From: Virgisporangium aurantiacum
Lineage (GTDB): Bacteria > Actinomycetota > Actinomycetes > Mycobacteriales > Micromonosporaceae
Direction of reading: 5' to 3'
DNA length: 64,000 nucleotides
Assembly: GCF_016863635.1 (NCBI RefSeq)
Contig: NZ_BOPG01000027.1
Coordinates: forward strand, 1 to 64,000
Below the pieces are notes generated by a model. The model saw nothing but the letters and a program-made list of their open reading frames with translations. It did no database searches and was not told where the DNA came from. This document shows, piece after piece, positions 16,578 to 27,215 of the stretch (its first letter is position 1; each line of letters starts with the position of its first letter). The position numbers and the translations under genes were made by a program.

Positions 16578-16593
16578 CCGCCGTACCCGGGTC

Positions 16594-16599
16594 TAGGGT
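16594..16599 (+). promoter_or_regulatory. -10 box, leaderless dehydratase/VOC gene
   Basis: TAGGGT is followed by six bases and GTG 16606. It faces the minus-strand box at 16572-16577, so two leaderless promoters sit back to back in 40 bases. Confidence 0.5.
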
Positions 16600-16605
16600 C
16601 GGGCT

Positions 16606-17793
16606 GTGACCGACTTCCAGCACGGGGACTGGCGCGTTCTCGACGCCGGCGCGAGCGCCTGGTTCGGCGCGCCGTCGATGGCCGCGGGTGCGGCGCTCGT
16701 CCGCCGGATCGCCGACCTGACGCCCGCCGGCGGCCCGCCCGACGTCGATCTGCGACCCGGCGGGGTCCGTGTGCGGCTCGGCCCGACGGACGCGGAGTTT
16801 GCCCGCTCGGTCTCCGCGGCCGCCCACGACCTGGGCCTGACCGCGGATCCGGCCGTGCTCCAGACCGTGCGCCTCGTGATCGAGACCGCCGACCGGTCGT
16901 CGCTGGTGCCGTTCTGGCGGGCCGTGCTCGGCTACGGGCCCGCCGGCGCCGACGGGCTCGCGGATCCGTCCCGACGCGATCCGGCGCTGTCGTTCCACGA
17001 GAGCCCGCCCCGGCCGGTGCGCGACCGGATCCACGTCGACGTGGTCCGCGCGCCGGACGCGGTGGCGGCGGCCCGGGCCACGGTCGGGCAGGAGCCGTCC
17101 GGGCCGTTCGGCGTCGCGCTCGCCGACGCCGACGGGAATGTGGTCGACCTGGTGCCCGGCGGCGGCATCGCGAAGGAGCCGGAGACCGCCGACTGGCAGG
17201 CGCTGTTCGCCGCGGTGACGTTCTACGCCGTCGACTCGCCGGTGCGGGCGGCCGAACTCGCGGCGGCCGTCGCCGGTCTGGCCGACGACGCGGGGCTGCC
17301 GCTGCTGGTCGACGTGCGGCCCGACGGCGTCACGATCGACAGCGGAAAGGACCTGTGGGAGGACGGCACAGGCACCGCCACCACCGGGTTCCTCGCCCTG
17401 GCCGGTCGGATCCAGGCGGCGGCCCACGACCTCGGGCTCGCCGCCGACCCGACCCGCCCGCGCTTCGTCCAGGTCGGCATCGACGCGGTCGACGTTCCCG
17501 CGGTGCGGGCGTTCTGGATGTCCGTGCTCGGGTACCGGCCCGACCCGCGGGACTTCCTGACCGACATCTGCGATCCGCGTCGGCTCAATCCGGTCCTGTT
17601 CTTCCAGCCGACCGACGCGTCGGACGCCGGCCGGCGGGAGCACCGCAACCGCGTCCACCTCAGCCTTGCCGTACCCCACGATCAGGCCCGGGTCCGGATC
17701 GACGCCGCGGTGGCCGCCGGTGGGCGGCTCCTCCCCGGTGGTCACACGGTCGCCGACCCGGAGGGCAACGAGTTGGACATCGTCACGAGATGA
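16606..17793 (+). CDS. Duplicated pterin-dehydratase-like / VOC fusion protein
   Basis: A 395-residue protein built as two copies of the same two-domain unit. Each begins with a PCD-like (4a-carbinolamine dehydratase-fold) segment ending in AAHDLGLTAD or AAHDLGLAAD and continues into a VOC half with FWRAVLGYGP or FWMSVLGYRP and a final DADGNVVDLV or DPEGNELDIV. Copy 1 spans about residues 1-190 and copy 2 about 195-395. Copy 2 has lost much of the dehydratase start. No enzymatic activity can be inferred for the family. Confidence 0.75.
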   Translation: MTDFQHGDWRVLDAGASAWFGAPSMAAGAALVRRIADLTPAGGPPDVDLRPGGVRVRLGPTDAEFARSVSAAAHDLGLTADPAVLQTVRLVIETADRSSLVPFWRAVLGYGPAGADGLADPSRRDPALSFHESPPRPVRDRIHVDVVRAPDAVAAARATVGQEPSGPFGVALADADGNVVDLVPGGGIAKEPETADWQALFAAVTFYAVDSPVRAAELAAAVAGLADDAGLPLLVDVRPDGVTIDSGKDLWEDGTGTATTGFLALAGRIQAAAHDLGLAADPTRPRFVQVGIDAVDVPAVRAFWMSVLGYRPDPRDFLTDICDPRRLNPVLFFQPTDASDAGRREHRNRVHLSLAVPHDQARVRIDAAVAAGGRLLPGGHTVADPEGNELDIVTR

Positions 17794-19489
17794 ACTCCCG
17801 GTACGCGTCGTAGGCGAGGCGGTGCGTGCCGTCCCAGTTGACGATGCCCCACTTCTGGTCGGTGGTGGTGGCGCTGTAGTCGAACATCTTGAACCAGACG
17901 TACGCCTGGGCCCACGGCCAGTTGACGAAGTCGGCGAGGCTGCGCTGCAGATAGGCCGCCTGGCCCTCCTGCGTCAGGACGGTGCCGTCGAGTTCGACGT
18001 CGAGGCGGAAGCCGATCTCGGTCAGCCATACGGGCTTGGTGGGGAAGTCGGCGTGCGTGTCGGTGGCCCGGCCCCAGCCCAGCGCCTCCTGGTAGGAGTT
18101 GTACGGGTGCACGGTGACCGCGTCGGCCAGGGCGATCGCCGCCGGTCCGTCGGGTGCGGCCTTCACCAGGTCGTTCCATGACCGGGTGGTCCAGTTGCCG
18201 TTGCCGTCGTGGAACGGCTGCGGGTCGGTGGCGAGCAGGAACTTCGTGTTCGGGTTGGCGGCGCGGGCCCGGGTGACGACGGTCCGGAAGAACGTCGCGT
18301 AGGCGGCCGGCTCCGGCGACGGGTAGAACCACGGCACGAACGGCTCGTTCAGGATCTCGAAGTAGACCGGGGCGAGGTGACCGTCGGTGCGCCCGACCCA
18401 GTAGGTGCCGCCCGGGCCGTACCGGGCGACCACACCGGCGGCCCAGGCCGACCACGCGTCGACGTCGATGGTGGAGATGCGTTGGTAGTGGCTCAGGATG
18501 GGCAGCGGCGTGAGCCCGTCGGCGACGTCGCGCGCCATCACCGCGTCGAGTTCGGCGAACGACGCCGGGTACTTCCAGTCGTCGCGGTCGAGCGTGAGGC
18601 CGACCCGCTTTGCGTCGGCGCCGGCGTCACCGCGCGGTCCGTGCGCGTTGGCGACGCCGTAGTACTTGACCGGCGGAGCCGCGACGGTGACCTCGGGTGC
18701 CCAGGGGTTGCTCGCGGGTCCCGCGGCGCGGGCGCTGACCCGCACCGTCCGGCCGCCGTACACCGCCGGATCGATGACGAACGGCGACGGCGCCTCGACG
18801 TACCGGTCGGCCAGGTCCGCGCTCTTCACCACGAAGACGAAGGTGGTGGCGCCGGGCAGCGTCGCGCGCACGTGCCGGCGGTCCGGCCCGATCTCGACCA
18901 CCGGTACGCCGGCGGTCGGGGCCGGCACGGTGAACTCGACCGACGTCGCCCACGGATTGCCCGCCGTACCCTGCGCGCGGGCGCTGACCCGCACCGTCCG
19001 GCCGCCGTACGTCCACGGATCGACCGCGAACGTCGAGGCGACGTTGTCGACGTAGAAGTCGTCCAGGCCGTTCGACTTCACCACGAAGACGAAGCTGGTG
19101 GCGAGCGGGAGGCTCGCGGTGACGTGCCGCCGGTCGGCCGCCAGCGCGAGCGACGGCTTCGCCTCTGCCACGGTGAAGGTGACGGCCGACGACCACGCGT
19201 CGGTCGGCGACGTCCGCCCGCGGGCGGTGACTTTCACCGGGAGGCCGCCGTAGACCAGCGGGTCGACCGTGAACCGCGGGCCGACGTCACGGACGTACCG
19301 GTCGGGTCGGCCGGGCGCCGTCACGAAGAACTCGAACAGGGTGACGCCGGTCAGTTTCGCGGTGACGTGCCAGCGGTCGGCCTCCACCGAGAGCGTGGGC
19401 GCGGGTGCCGCGGCGGACGCCGCCGGGCCGGGCACTCCCGACCCCACCAGGCAGGCGAGCATGATCAATAGTCGCGCAACAGTTCGCAT
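17783..19489 (-). CDS. Secreted glycoside hydrolase (clan A-like) with three beta modules
   Basis: A 568-residue exported protein. A signal peptide (about residues 1-28) is followed by three tandem modules of about 80 residues sharing DRRHVTA-like, FVFVVKS-like, VDPxxYGGRTVRVSARA and NPWA segments. A TIM-barrel-like catalytic domain follows from about residue 270. Two Glu motifs fit clan GH-A: FEILNEPF (acid/base, near 380) and WLTEIGF (nucleophile, near 490). ATG 19489 is chosen because GGGGGA lies four bases upstream. The substrate is unknown; extracellular polysaccharide is likely. Confidence 0.75.
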   Translation of the reverse strand: MRTVARLLIMLACLVGSGVPGPAASAAAPAPTLSVEADRWHVTAKLTGVTLFEFFVTAPGRPDRYVRDVGPRFTVDPLVYGGLPVKVTARGRTSPTDAWSSAVTFTVAEAKPSLALAADRRHVTASLPLATSFVFVVKSNGLDDFYVDNVASTFAVDPWTYGGRTVRVSARAQGTAGNPWATSVEFTVPAPTAGVPVVEIGPDRRHVRATLPGATTFVFVVKSADLADRYVEAPSPFVIDPAVYGGRTVRVSARAAGPASNPWAPEVTVAAPPVKYYGVANAHGPRGDAGADAKRVGLTLDRDDWKYPASFAELDAVMARDVADGLTPLPILSHYQRISTIDVDAWSAWAAGVVARYGPGGTYWVGRTDGHLAPVYFEILNEPFVPWFYPSPEPAAYATFFRTVVTRARAANPNTKFLLATDPQPFHDGNGNWTTRSWNDLVKAAPDGPAAIALADAVTVHPYNSYQEALGWGRATDTHADFPTKPVWLTEIGFRLDVELDGTVLTQEGQAAYLQRSLADFVNWPWAQAYVWFKMFDYSATTTDQKWGIVNWDGTHRLAYDAYREFIS

Positions 19490-19613
19490 CGAATCCCCCA
19501 TGGTCGGCGCGTAGGGGAAATCATATCCACGGCTGTAAATGGGAACTTCTCGCCGGTGGTGGACGACCAATACCTCCGACGCCCACCGACCGGGTACCGG
19601 ATGAGGAGTGACG

Positions 19614-21107
19614 ATGGCCGCACCAGAGACGACCGCCGTGGCAGACGGGCCACCGGACAGCCGGGCCGACGCCGGCTCCCGGTTGGGTGACGGTGTCACC
19701 GCCCCGAGCCGCTCGATCGCGCCGCTGCTGCTGCGTCTGCACTTCTACGCCGGGATCCTGATCGCGCCGTTCCTGGTGGTCGCCGCGGTGACCGGCCTGG
19801 CGTTCACACTCACCCCGACGCTGGACAGGCTGGTCTACGCCGACGAGTTCTTCACCGACGGGTCCGGCCAGCGCCGGCCGCTCGCGGAGCAGGTCGCGGC
19901 CGCGTCCGCCGCCCGGCCCGACGGGACCGTCGCGGCCGTCATCCTCCCCGACGGCAACGACGCCAACACGCGCGTGGTGTTCAACGTCGAGGGGCTCGGC
20001 GAGAATCAGATCACGGTGTACGTCGACCCGTACACCGCACGGGTGACGGGCTCCCTGGAAACCTGGTTCGGGGAGACGCCGCTGCAGACCTGGTTCGACG
20101 ACCTGCACCGCAACCTGCACCTCGGCGACGTCGGCCGGCACTACTCGGAACTCGCGGCGAGCTGGCTCTGGGTGGTGGCCCTCGGCGGCCTCGTGCTGTG
20201 GCTGCGCCGCCAACGCGGCCGGCGGAAGAAGGTCCGCGGGACGCTGCTGCCCGACCTGGCCGCCCGGAAGGGGGTGCGCCGCACCCGCGGCTGGCACGCC
20301 GCGACCGGCGTGTGGCTGACCGTGGGCCTGCTGATTCTCGCCGCGACCGGCCTGACGTGGTCACGGTATGCCGGCGGGAATTTCGGCGCGGTTCTCGACC
20401 ACTTCGACAAGGGCCGCCCGGCGGTGTCGACCGACGCGACTGCCGCCGGGGGCGGCGGGCACCACGACGCGGCCGGCGGGGCAGCGACCGAGGTGGACCT
20501 GTCGGTCCTCGACACGGTGGTCGGTACCGCCCGTGCGGCCGGCCTCGACGGTCACATCGAGATCAGCGTGCCGGCCGCACCGGGCGGCGCCTGGACGGTC
20601 ATCCAGGACGACATGCTGTGGCCGGTGCACTACGACTCGGTGGCCGTCGACGCGGGCGGCACCACGGTCACCGACCGGGTGAACTACTCCGAATGGCCGG
20701 TGCTGGCGAAGCTGAGCAAGCTCGGCGTCCTCGCCCACATGGGGCTGCTGTTCGGCATCGCCAACCAGATCGTGCTCGCCGCGTTCGCGATCGGGCTGCT
20801 GTGCGTCATCTTCTGGGGGTACCGGATGTGGTGGCAGCGCCGCCCGACCCGGGCCGACCGCGCCCGCCCGTTCGGCGTCGCACCGGCCCGGGCGGCCTGG
20901 CAGCAGTTGCCGTCCTGGGCGATCGTCGTCGGTGTACCGGCCGTGCTGGCGATCGGATACGCCATGCCGGTCCTCGGGGTCTCGCTCGTGGTGTTCCTGG
21001 CGATCGACCTCGCCGTCGGGACCGCCCGGAAGCGGCGGGTTGGCCGGATCGCACCGGTTTCCCCCGCCGTCGACAGTCACGCGTACACCAGGGCTCCGTC
21101 GACGTAG
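19614..21107 (+). CDS. PepSY domain-containing membrane protein
   Basis: A 497-residue protein with four transmembrane helices in the pattern of PepSY-TM proteins (HFYAGILIAPFLVVAAVTGL near residue 42, WLWVVALGGLVLWLRR, GWHAATGVWLTVGLLILAAT, and a fourth near residue 385). PepSY loops lie between them. Conserved His residues on helices 1 and 3 (RLHFYAG, TRGWHAATG) could bind haem, as in siderophore-linked membrane reductases; this is inference. AGGAG five bases upstream decides ATG 19614. It converges on the amidohydrolase with a 31-base overlap. Confidence 0.85.
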   Translation: MAAPETTAVADGPPDSRADAGSRLGDGVTAPSRSIAPLLLRLHFYAGILIAPFLVVAAVTGLAFTLTPTLDRLVYADEFFTDGSGQRRPLAEQVAAASAARPDGTVAAVILPDGNDANTRVVFNVEGLGENQITVYVDPYTARVTGSLETWFGETPLQTWFDDLHRNLHLGDVGRHYSELAASWLWVVALGGLVLWLRRQRGRRKKVRGTLLPDLAARKGVRRTRGWHAATGVWLTVGLLILAATGLTWSRYAGGNFGAVLDHFDKGRPAVSTDATAAGGGGHHDAAGGAATEVDLSVLDTVVGTARAAGLDGHIEISVPAAPGGAWTVIQDDMLWPVHYDSVAVDAGGTTVTDRVNYSEWPVLAKLSKLGVLAHMGLLFGIANQIVLAAFAIGLLCVIFWGYRMWWQRRPTRADRARPFGVAPARAAWQQLPSWAIVVGVPAVLAIGYAMPVLGVSLVVFLAIDLAVGTARKRRVGRIAPVSPAVDSHAYTRAPST

Positions 21108-22702
21108 GTGCGGGCGGCCCGTGCGGCGCCGATCTCCTCGGGGGGACCGTCGAAGGGGTCGCGGTCGAGGACGACGAGGTCGGCGCGCCGGCCGACGGCC
21201 AGGGTTCCCGTGTCGTCGCGGTGGTTCACGTACGCGCTGCCGGCGGTGTAGGCGGCCAGTGCCGTTCCCAGGTCGACTCGCTGGTCGGGCAGGAACGCCG
21301 CGCCCGTCCGGCCGTGCAGGCGGCGGTTCACCGCGACGTGGATCGCCGCCATCGGATCCGGGCTGCTCACCGGCCAGTCGCTACCGGCGGCCAGGGTCGC
21401 ACCGGCCCGGAACAGGTCGCCGAACGGATACTGACGGGCGGCCAGGCCGTCGCCGAGGAACGGAACGGTCAGCTCGTCCATCTGCGGCTCGTGCGTGGCC
21501 CACAGTGCCTGCAGGTTCGCCGACGCGCCGAGCCCGCGGAAGCGTGGAACGTCGGCGGGGTCGACGACCTGCAGGTGGGCCAGGTGCGGGCGGGTGTCCC
21601 GGAACCCGTTCGCGGCCCGCGCCGCCGCCACCGCGTCGAGCGCCTCGCGCACGGCCCGGTCGCCGAGGGCGTGGAAGTGCACCTGGAAGTCCAGCGCGTC
21701 CAGCGCGGTGACGTGCTCGCAGAGAGCGGCGGGATCGACGAAACTCAGGCCGGTGTTGGCGGTCGCGTCGCCACGGGCATCCTTGTACGGGCTGGTCATC
21801 GCGGCGGTGAAGTTCTCCACGATGCCGTCCTGCATGATCTTCACCGTCGAGCACCGCAATCGTCCGACGGTGAACCTGGCGCGCGTGTCGACGAGGTCGG
21901 GGATCTGTTCGGCGCCGCGCTCCCGGTCCCACCACAGCGCCCCGACGACGTCGGCGGTCAGCAGGCCGTCCCGGGCCGCGGTCAGGTACGCGTCCGACAC
22001 GTCCGGGTAGCCGTTGGAGCCGCCCACCATCGCGTCCTGCCAGGCGGTGATCCCGAGCGAGTGCAGCAGCGTCTGCGCCCGCAGCAGACCGGCCAGCCGA
22101 TCCGCCGGTGTGACCGCGGGCAGCACCCCGGCCACCAGCGACACCGCGCCCTCCTGCAGACAGCCGGTCGGGCGTCCGTGGGCGTCGCGGTTGACCACAC
22201 CGTCGGCCGGGTCCGGGGTGTCGCGGTCGACGCCGGCCCGCTCGAGTGCCCGGCTGTTCACCCACGCACCGTGGTGGTCCCGGTTGAAGAGGAACACCGG
22301 CCGGTCCGCCACGACGGCGTCGAGCAGGTCCGCCGTGGGCACGCCGCCCGCGAAACTCTCCAACGACCAGCCACCCCCGACGATCCACTCCGCGCCCGGG
22401 TGGGCATCGGCGTAGGCGCGGATCCGGCGCAGGTACTCGTCCGGATCGACGGTGCCGGTCAGGTCGCACTGGCCGAGTTCCACGCCACCCAGCACGGCAT
22501 GGACATGGGCGTCCTGGAAGCCCGGCAGCAGCGGCCGTCCGGCGAGCTCCACGACCTCGGTTCCCGGGCCCACCAGGTCGCCGACGTCGCGTCCGATGGC
22601 CGCGATCCGCCCGCCGCGGACCGCGAGCGCGCTCGCCCGCGTGCGCGCTCCGTCCATGCACAGCACCGGACCACCGGTGAACACCAGGTCCGCTTCGCTC
22701 AT
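21077..22702 (-). CDS. Amidohydrolase family protein (YtcJ-like, amidohydro_3)
   Basis: A 541-residue metal-dependent hydrolase. HVHAVLGG after LLPGFQDA (about residue 65) gives the HxH pair. HFHALGDRAVREALD near residue 330, HLAHLQVVDP near 365 and GSDWPVSSPDP near 450 give the remaining ligands of the binuclear-metal barrel. The C-terminal GTLAVGRRADLVVLDRDPFD is the usual beta-sandwich return. No signal peptide. Family members hydrolyse amides or cyclic amides; the substrate here is not predictable. Confidence 0.9.
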   Translation of the reverse strand: MSEADLVFTGGPVLCMDGARTRASALAVRGGRIAAIGRDVGDLVGPGTEVVELAGRPLLPGFQDAHVHAVLGGVELGQCDLTGTVDPDEYLRRIRAYADAHPGAEWIVGGGWSLESFAGGVPTADLLDAVVADRPVFLFNRDHHGAWVNSRALERAGVDRDTPDPADGVVNRDAHGRPTGCLQEGAVSLVAGVLPAVTPADRLAGLLRAQTLLHSLGITAWQDAMVGGSNGYPDVSDAYLTAARDGLLTADVVGALWWDRERGAEQIPDLVDTRARFTVGRLRCSTVKIMQDGIVENFTAAMTSPYKDARGDATANTGLSFVDPAALCEHVTALDALDFQVHFHALGDRAVREALDAVAAARAANGFRDTRPHLAHLQVVDPADVPRFRGLGASANLQALWATHEPQMDELTVPFLGDGLAARQYPFGDLFRAGATLAAGSDWPVSSPDPMAAIHVAVNRRLHGRTGAAFLPDQRVDLGTALAAYTAGSAYVNHRDDTGTLAVGRRADLVVLDRDPFDGPPEEIGAARAARTYVDGALVYA

Positions 22703-22824
22703 CGGGCCGCCTCACTTCGACCGCCCCATTGTCGGTCGTTTCGCACCAGGACGCAGCACTGAGGCGATCCAGCTCTCGTTCCGGCGCGAATACCACCCAC
22801 ACCGATTTGCTACGGAGGAGAGAG

Positions 22825-24042
22825 ATGTCCCACCCGGACATGCCGGGCAGCATGCTGTCCCGGCGCTCGTTCCTGTCCACCGCGGCGACCGCCGCGTTCG
22901 CCGTCCCGTTGGTGGCCCCGACCCGCGTCGGCGCGGCCACCCGCCCGGGCCCGGCCCGGCCGACTCCGCTGTTGCTGCCCGGGCCCACCGGCCGGTTCGC
23001 GGTCGGCGTGCTGCCGCTGCACCTGCGTGACCCGTCCCGCCCCGACCCCGTGGTGCCCGGAATCCCGTTCCGCGACTTCATGGTGAGCATCTGGTACCCG
23101 GCGCACCCGGGATCCGGGCAGCCGCGCGCCGACTGGCTCCTGCCGGCGGCCTGGCGCACGTTCGGGGAGGGCAACGGGCTGCCGCTCGACGTGCTCGCCG
23201 TACCCCGTACGCACGGTCGGATCGGTGCCCGGGTGCGGCACGCGGCCGCGCCGTACCCGGTGGTGATCTTCTCGCCCGGGGGCGGCCTCGACCGGGACAG
23301 CGCCACGGTACTGGTGGAGGATCTGGTCAGCCACGGATACCTGGTGGTCACCGTGGACCATCCGCACGACGCCGGGGAGGTGCAGTTCCCGGACGGCCAC
23401 GTGGTGACGGCCGGCCTACCCGACGACGACGTCCTGTTGGTCGGGCTGCGGACGGCCGACGTGCTCTTCACGCTGGACCATCTGTCCACTGTGGACGCCG
23501 GCCGGAACCCGTCGGTGGAGGGCGGGCCGTTGCCGGCGGGCCTGGCCGGTGCGCTGGATCTGGGTCGGCTGGCGGTGATCGGGCACTCGCTCGGCGGCGC
23601 CACGTCGGCACACCTGCTGACCGACCCGCGCGTGCGGGCCGGCGCGAACCTCGACGGCGCCATCTTCGGCCCGCCGTTGTGGAACGGCTCGGACAAGCCG
23701 TTCCTGTTCTTCCTGGGCCAGGGCCACGACACCACCCTCGACCCGACCCTGCACGACCTGTGGGTGCGGCTGCACGGGTTCCGGGCCGCGGTGAACCTGC
23801 GCGATTCCGGGCACCTGTCGTTCACCGACTTCCAGGTGTTGGTCCCCCAGCTCGCCGGTCCGGCGGGCTTCCCGCCGGAGCAGGTGGCCGGCTTCATCGG
23901 CACCATCGACCCGGTGGCCTCGTTGCGCACGGTCCGTGCGTACCTGCGCTCGTTCCTGGACCTGACCCTGCGCGGCCACGACGACGGCCTGCTGCGGCGT
24001 CCGTCACCGCGATTCCCGGACGCGCAGTTGATCACCCTGTGA
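22825..24042 (+). CDS. Tat-exported alpha/beta hydrolase (PAF-acetylhydrolase-like)
   Basis: A 405-residue protein with a twin-arginine signal (LSRRSFLSTAATAAFAVPLV, about residues 11-30). The hydrolase domain has VVIFSPGGGLDRDS (oxyanion loop), the nucleophile elbow IGHSLGGATSA near residue 255 and the catalytic His in RDSGHLSF near residue 330. The overall plan matches the platelet-activating-factor acetylhydrolase / dienelactone hydrolase-like group. GGAGGAGAG directly before ATG 22825 fixes the start. It lies upstream of the box genes but has its own spacing and is not obviously part of them. Confidence 0.85.
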   Translation: MSHPDMPGSMLSRRSFLSTAATAAFAVPLVAPTRVGAATRPGPARPTPLLLPGPTGRFAVGVLPLHLRDPSRPDPVVPGIPFRDFMVSIWYPAHPGSGQPRADWLLPAAWRTFGEGNGLPLDVLAVPRTHGRIGARVRHAAAPYPVVIFSPGGGLDRDSATVLVEDLVSHGYLVVTVDHPHDAGEVQFPDGHVVTAGLPDDDVLLVGLRTADVLFTLDHLSTVDAGRNPSVEGGPLPAGLAGALDLGRLAVIGHSLGGATSAHLLTDPRVRAGANLDGAIFGPPLWNGSDKPFLFFLGQGHDTTLDPTLHDLWVRLHGFRAAVNLRDSGHLSFTDFQVLVPQLAGPAGFPPEQVAGFIGTIDPVASLRTVRAYLRSFLDLTLRGHDDGLLRRPSPRFPDAQLITL

Positions 24043-24050
24043 ATATCGCT

Positions 24051-24097
24051 TAAATGCTACATACAGTTGACGGATGGACGCAGGTTTGTAGTATTTA
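24051..24097. promoter_or_regulatory. Inverted repeat around the box promoter
   Basis: TAAATGCTACA (24051-24061) and TGTAGTATTTA (24087-24097) form an inverted repeat with one mismatch in eleven and a 25-base spacer. The arms lie just upstream of the -35 and across the -10, ideal for a repressor. The PaaX-type regulator at the end of the cluster is the obvious candidate ligand-responsive protein, but that link is inference. Confidence 0.65.
24067..24094 (+). promoter_or_regulatory. Promoter of the box operon
   Basis: TTGACG (24067-24072), 16 bases, TAGTAT (24089-24094) is a good housekeeping-sigma promoter. Transcription would start near 24101. GGAAGG at 24111-24116 serves as the Shine-Dalgarno for ATG 24126. 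Confidence 0.65.
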
Positions 24098-24125
24098 GGG
24101 GACGCCGGCAGGAAGGCGACCCCCC

Positions 24126-25775
<1,650 letters not shown>

Positions 25776-25779
25776 GCCG

Positions 25780-27198
25780 ATGACCGCCGCCGACTACAGC
25801 GACAAGATTCCCAACAACGTCGACCTGCACGAGGACCGCCGGCTCCAGCGCGCGTTGGAGTCGTGGCAGCCGAACTTCCTGCGGTGGTGGGACTCGATGG
25901 GCCCGACGCTGCCCACCGAGGACGTGTACCTGCGCACGGCGGTCAACGTCGGCCGGGAGGGGTGGGCGCACTTCGGGCACGTCGCGATGCGCGACTACCG
26001 GTGGGGCATCTTCCTCGCCGACCGCAAGCACGACCGACGGGTCGCCTTCGGCCAGCACCGCAACGAACCGGTCTGGCAGAAGGTGCCCGGCGAGTACCGC
26101 TCCGAGCTGCAACGCCTCATCGTGATCCAGGGTGACACCGAACCGGCATCCGTTGAGCAGCAACGCAATCTGGGCGCCACCGCGCCGAGCCTCTACGATC
26201 TGCGCAACCTGTTCCAGGTCAACGTCGAAGAGGGACGCCACCTCTGGGCGATGGTGTATCTCCTGCACGCCTACTTCGGCCGCGACGGACGCGAGGAGGC
26301 CGAGGAGTTGCTGCACCGCAACTCCGGCAGCGAGGAGGCGCCGCGCATCCTCGGCGCGTTCAACGAGGAGACCCCGGACTGGCTGTCGTTCTTCATGTTC
26401 ACGTACTTCACCGACCGCGACGGCAAGTACCAGCTGGGCACGCTGAAGGAGTCGGCGTTCGACCCGTTGTCGCGCACGTGCGAGTTCATGTTGAAGGAGG
26501 AGTCGCACCACATGTTCGTCGGCACCACCGGCATCGACCGCGTGGTGGAGCGGACCGTGCAGCTCATGGTCGAGCACGACACCGACGACGTCGGCCCGCA
26601 CGGCGGCATCCCGCTGACCGTGCTGCAGAAGTACCTCAACTTCCACTACTCGGTCTCGTTGGACCTGTTCGGCTCGGAGACGTCGACAAACGTCGGCAAC
26701 TACTACACGTCCGGATTGAAGGGCCGCTGGTCCGAGGAGCGCCGCCACGACGACCACACGCTCACCAACGACTCGGTCATGGTCGACGCCGTCACGGCCG
26801 ACGGCGAGATCGGACAGACCGAGGTCGCCGCGCTCGTCGGTCTCAACAGCGACCTGCGCCGCGAGTACATCGGCGACTGCCAGAACGGCGTCAACCGGTG
26901 GAACAGGATCCTGGACGAGGCGGGCATGCCGCAGCGGCTGCGGCTGCCGCACGTCGCCTTCAACCGGAAGGTCGGCGCGTTCGCCGGAATCGAGGCGACC
27001 CCCGACGGCAAGGGCCTCACCACGGAGGAGTGGGAGCGTGGCAAGGGCCGGTGGTTGCCGACCGACGTCGACAAGACCCACGTCCGGTCGCTGATGCGGC
27101 CGGTGTACGAGCGCGGCAGGATCGCCGCCTGGATCGCGCCGCCCCGGCAGGGCATCAACGGCAAGCCGTTCGACTACGACTACGTCCACCTCTCCTGA
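25780..27198 (+). CDS. boxB: Benzoyl-CoA 2,3-epoxidase subunit BoxB
   Basis: A 472-residue diiron monooxygenase of normal BoxB length. Ferritin-like iron ligands are visible in VNVEEGRHLWAM (ExxH near residues 151-154) and FMLKEESHHMFVG (ExxH near residues 240-245), with NFLRWWDSMGP and HFGHVAMRDYRWG as family markers. BoxB adds one oxygen atom to benzoyl-CoA, normally with electrons from the reductase BoxA. No boxA is present here, so the electron donor must be encoded elsewhere or be different. Confidence 0.94.
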   Translation: MTAADYSDKIPNNVDLHEDRRLQRALESWQPNFLRWWDSMGPTLPTEDVYLRTAVNVGREGWAHFGHVAMRDYRWGIFLADRKHDRRVAFGQHRNEPVWQKVPGEYRSELQRLIVIQGDTEPASVEQQRNLGATAPSLYDLRNLFQVNVEEGRHLWAMVYLLHAYFGRDGREEAEELLHRNSGSEEAPRILGAFNEETPDWLSFFMFTYFTDRDGKYQLGTLKESAFDPLSRTCEFMLKEESHHMFVGTTGIDRVVERTVQLMVEHDTDDVGPHGGIPLTVLQKYLNFHYSVSLDLFGSETSTNVGNYYTSGLKGRWSEERRHDDHTLTNDSVMVDAVTADGEIGQTEVAALVGLNSDLRREYIGDCQNGVNRWNRILDEAGMPQRLRLPHVAFNRKVGAFAGIEATPDGKGLTTEEWERGKGRWLPTDVDKTHVRSLMRPVYERGRIAAWIAPPRQGINGKPFDYDYVHLS

Positions 27199-27215
27199 CC
27201 CGGGACGGTGCCGCC

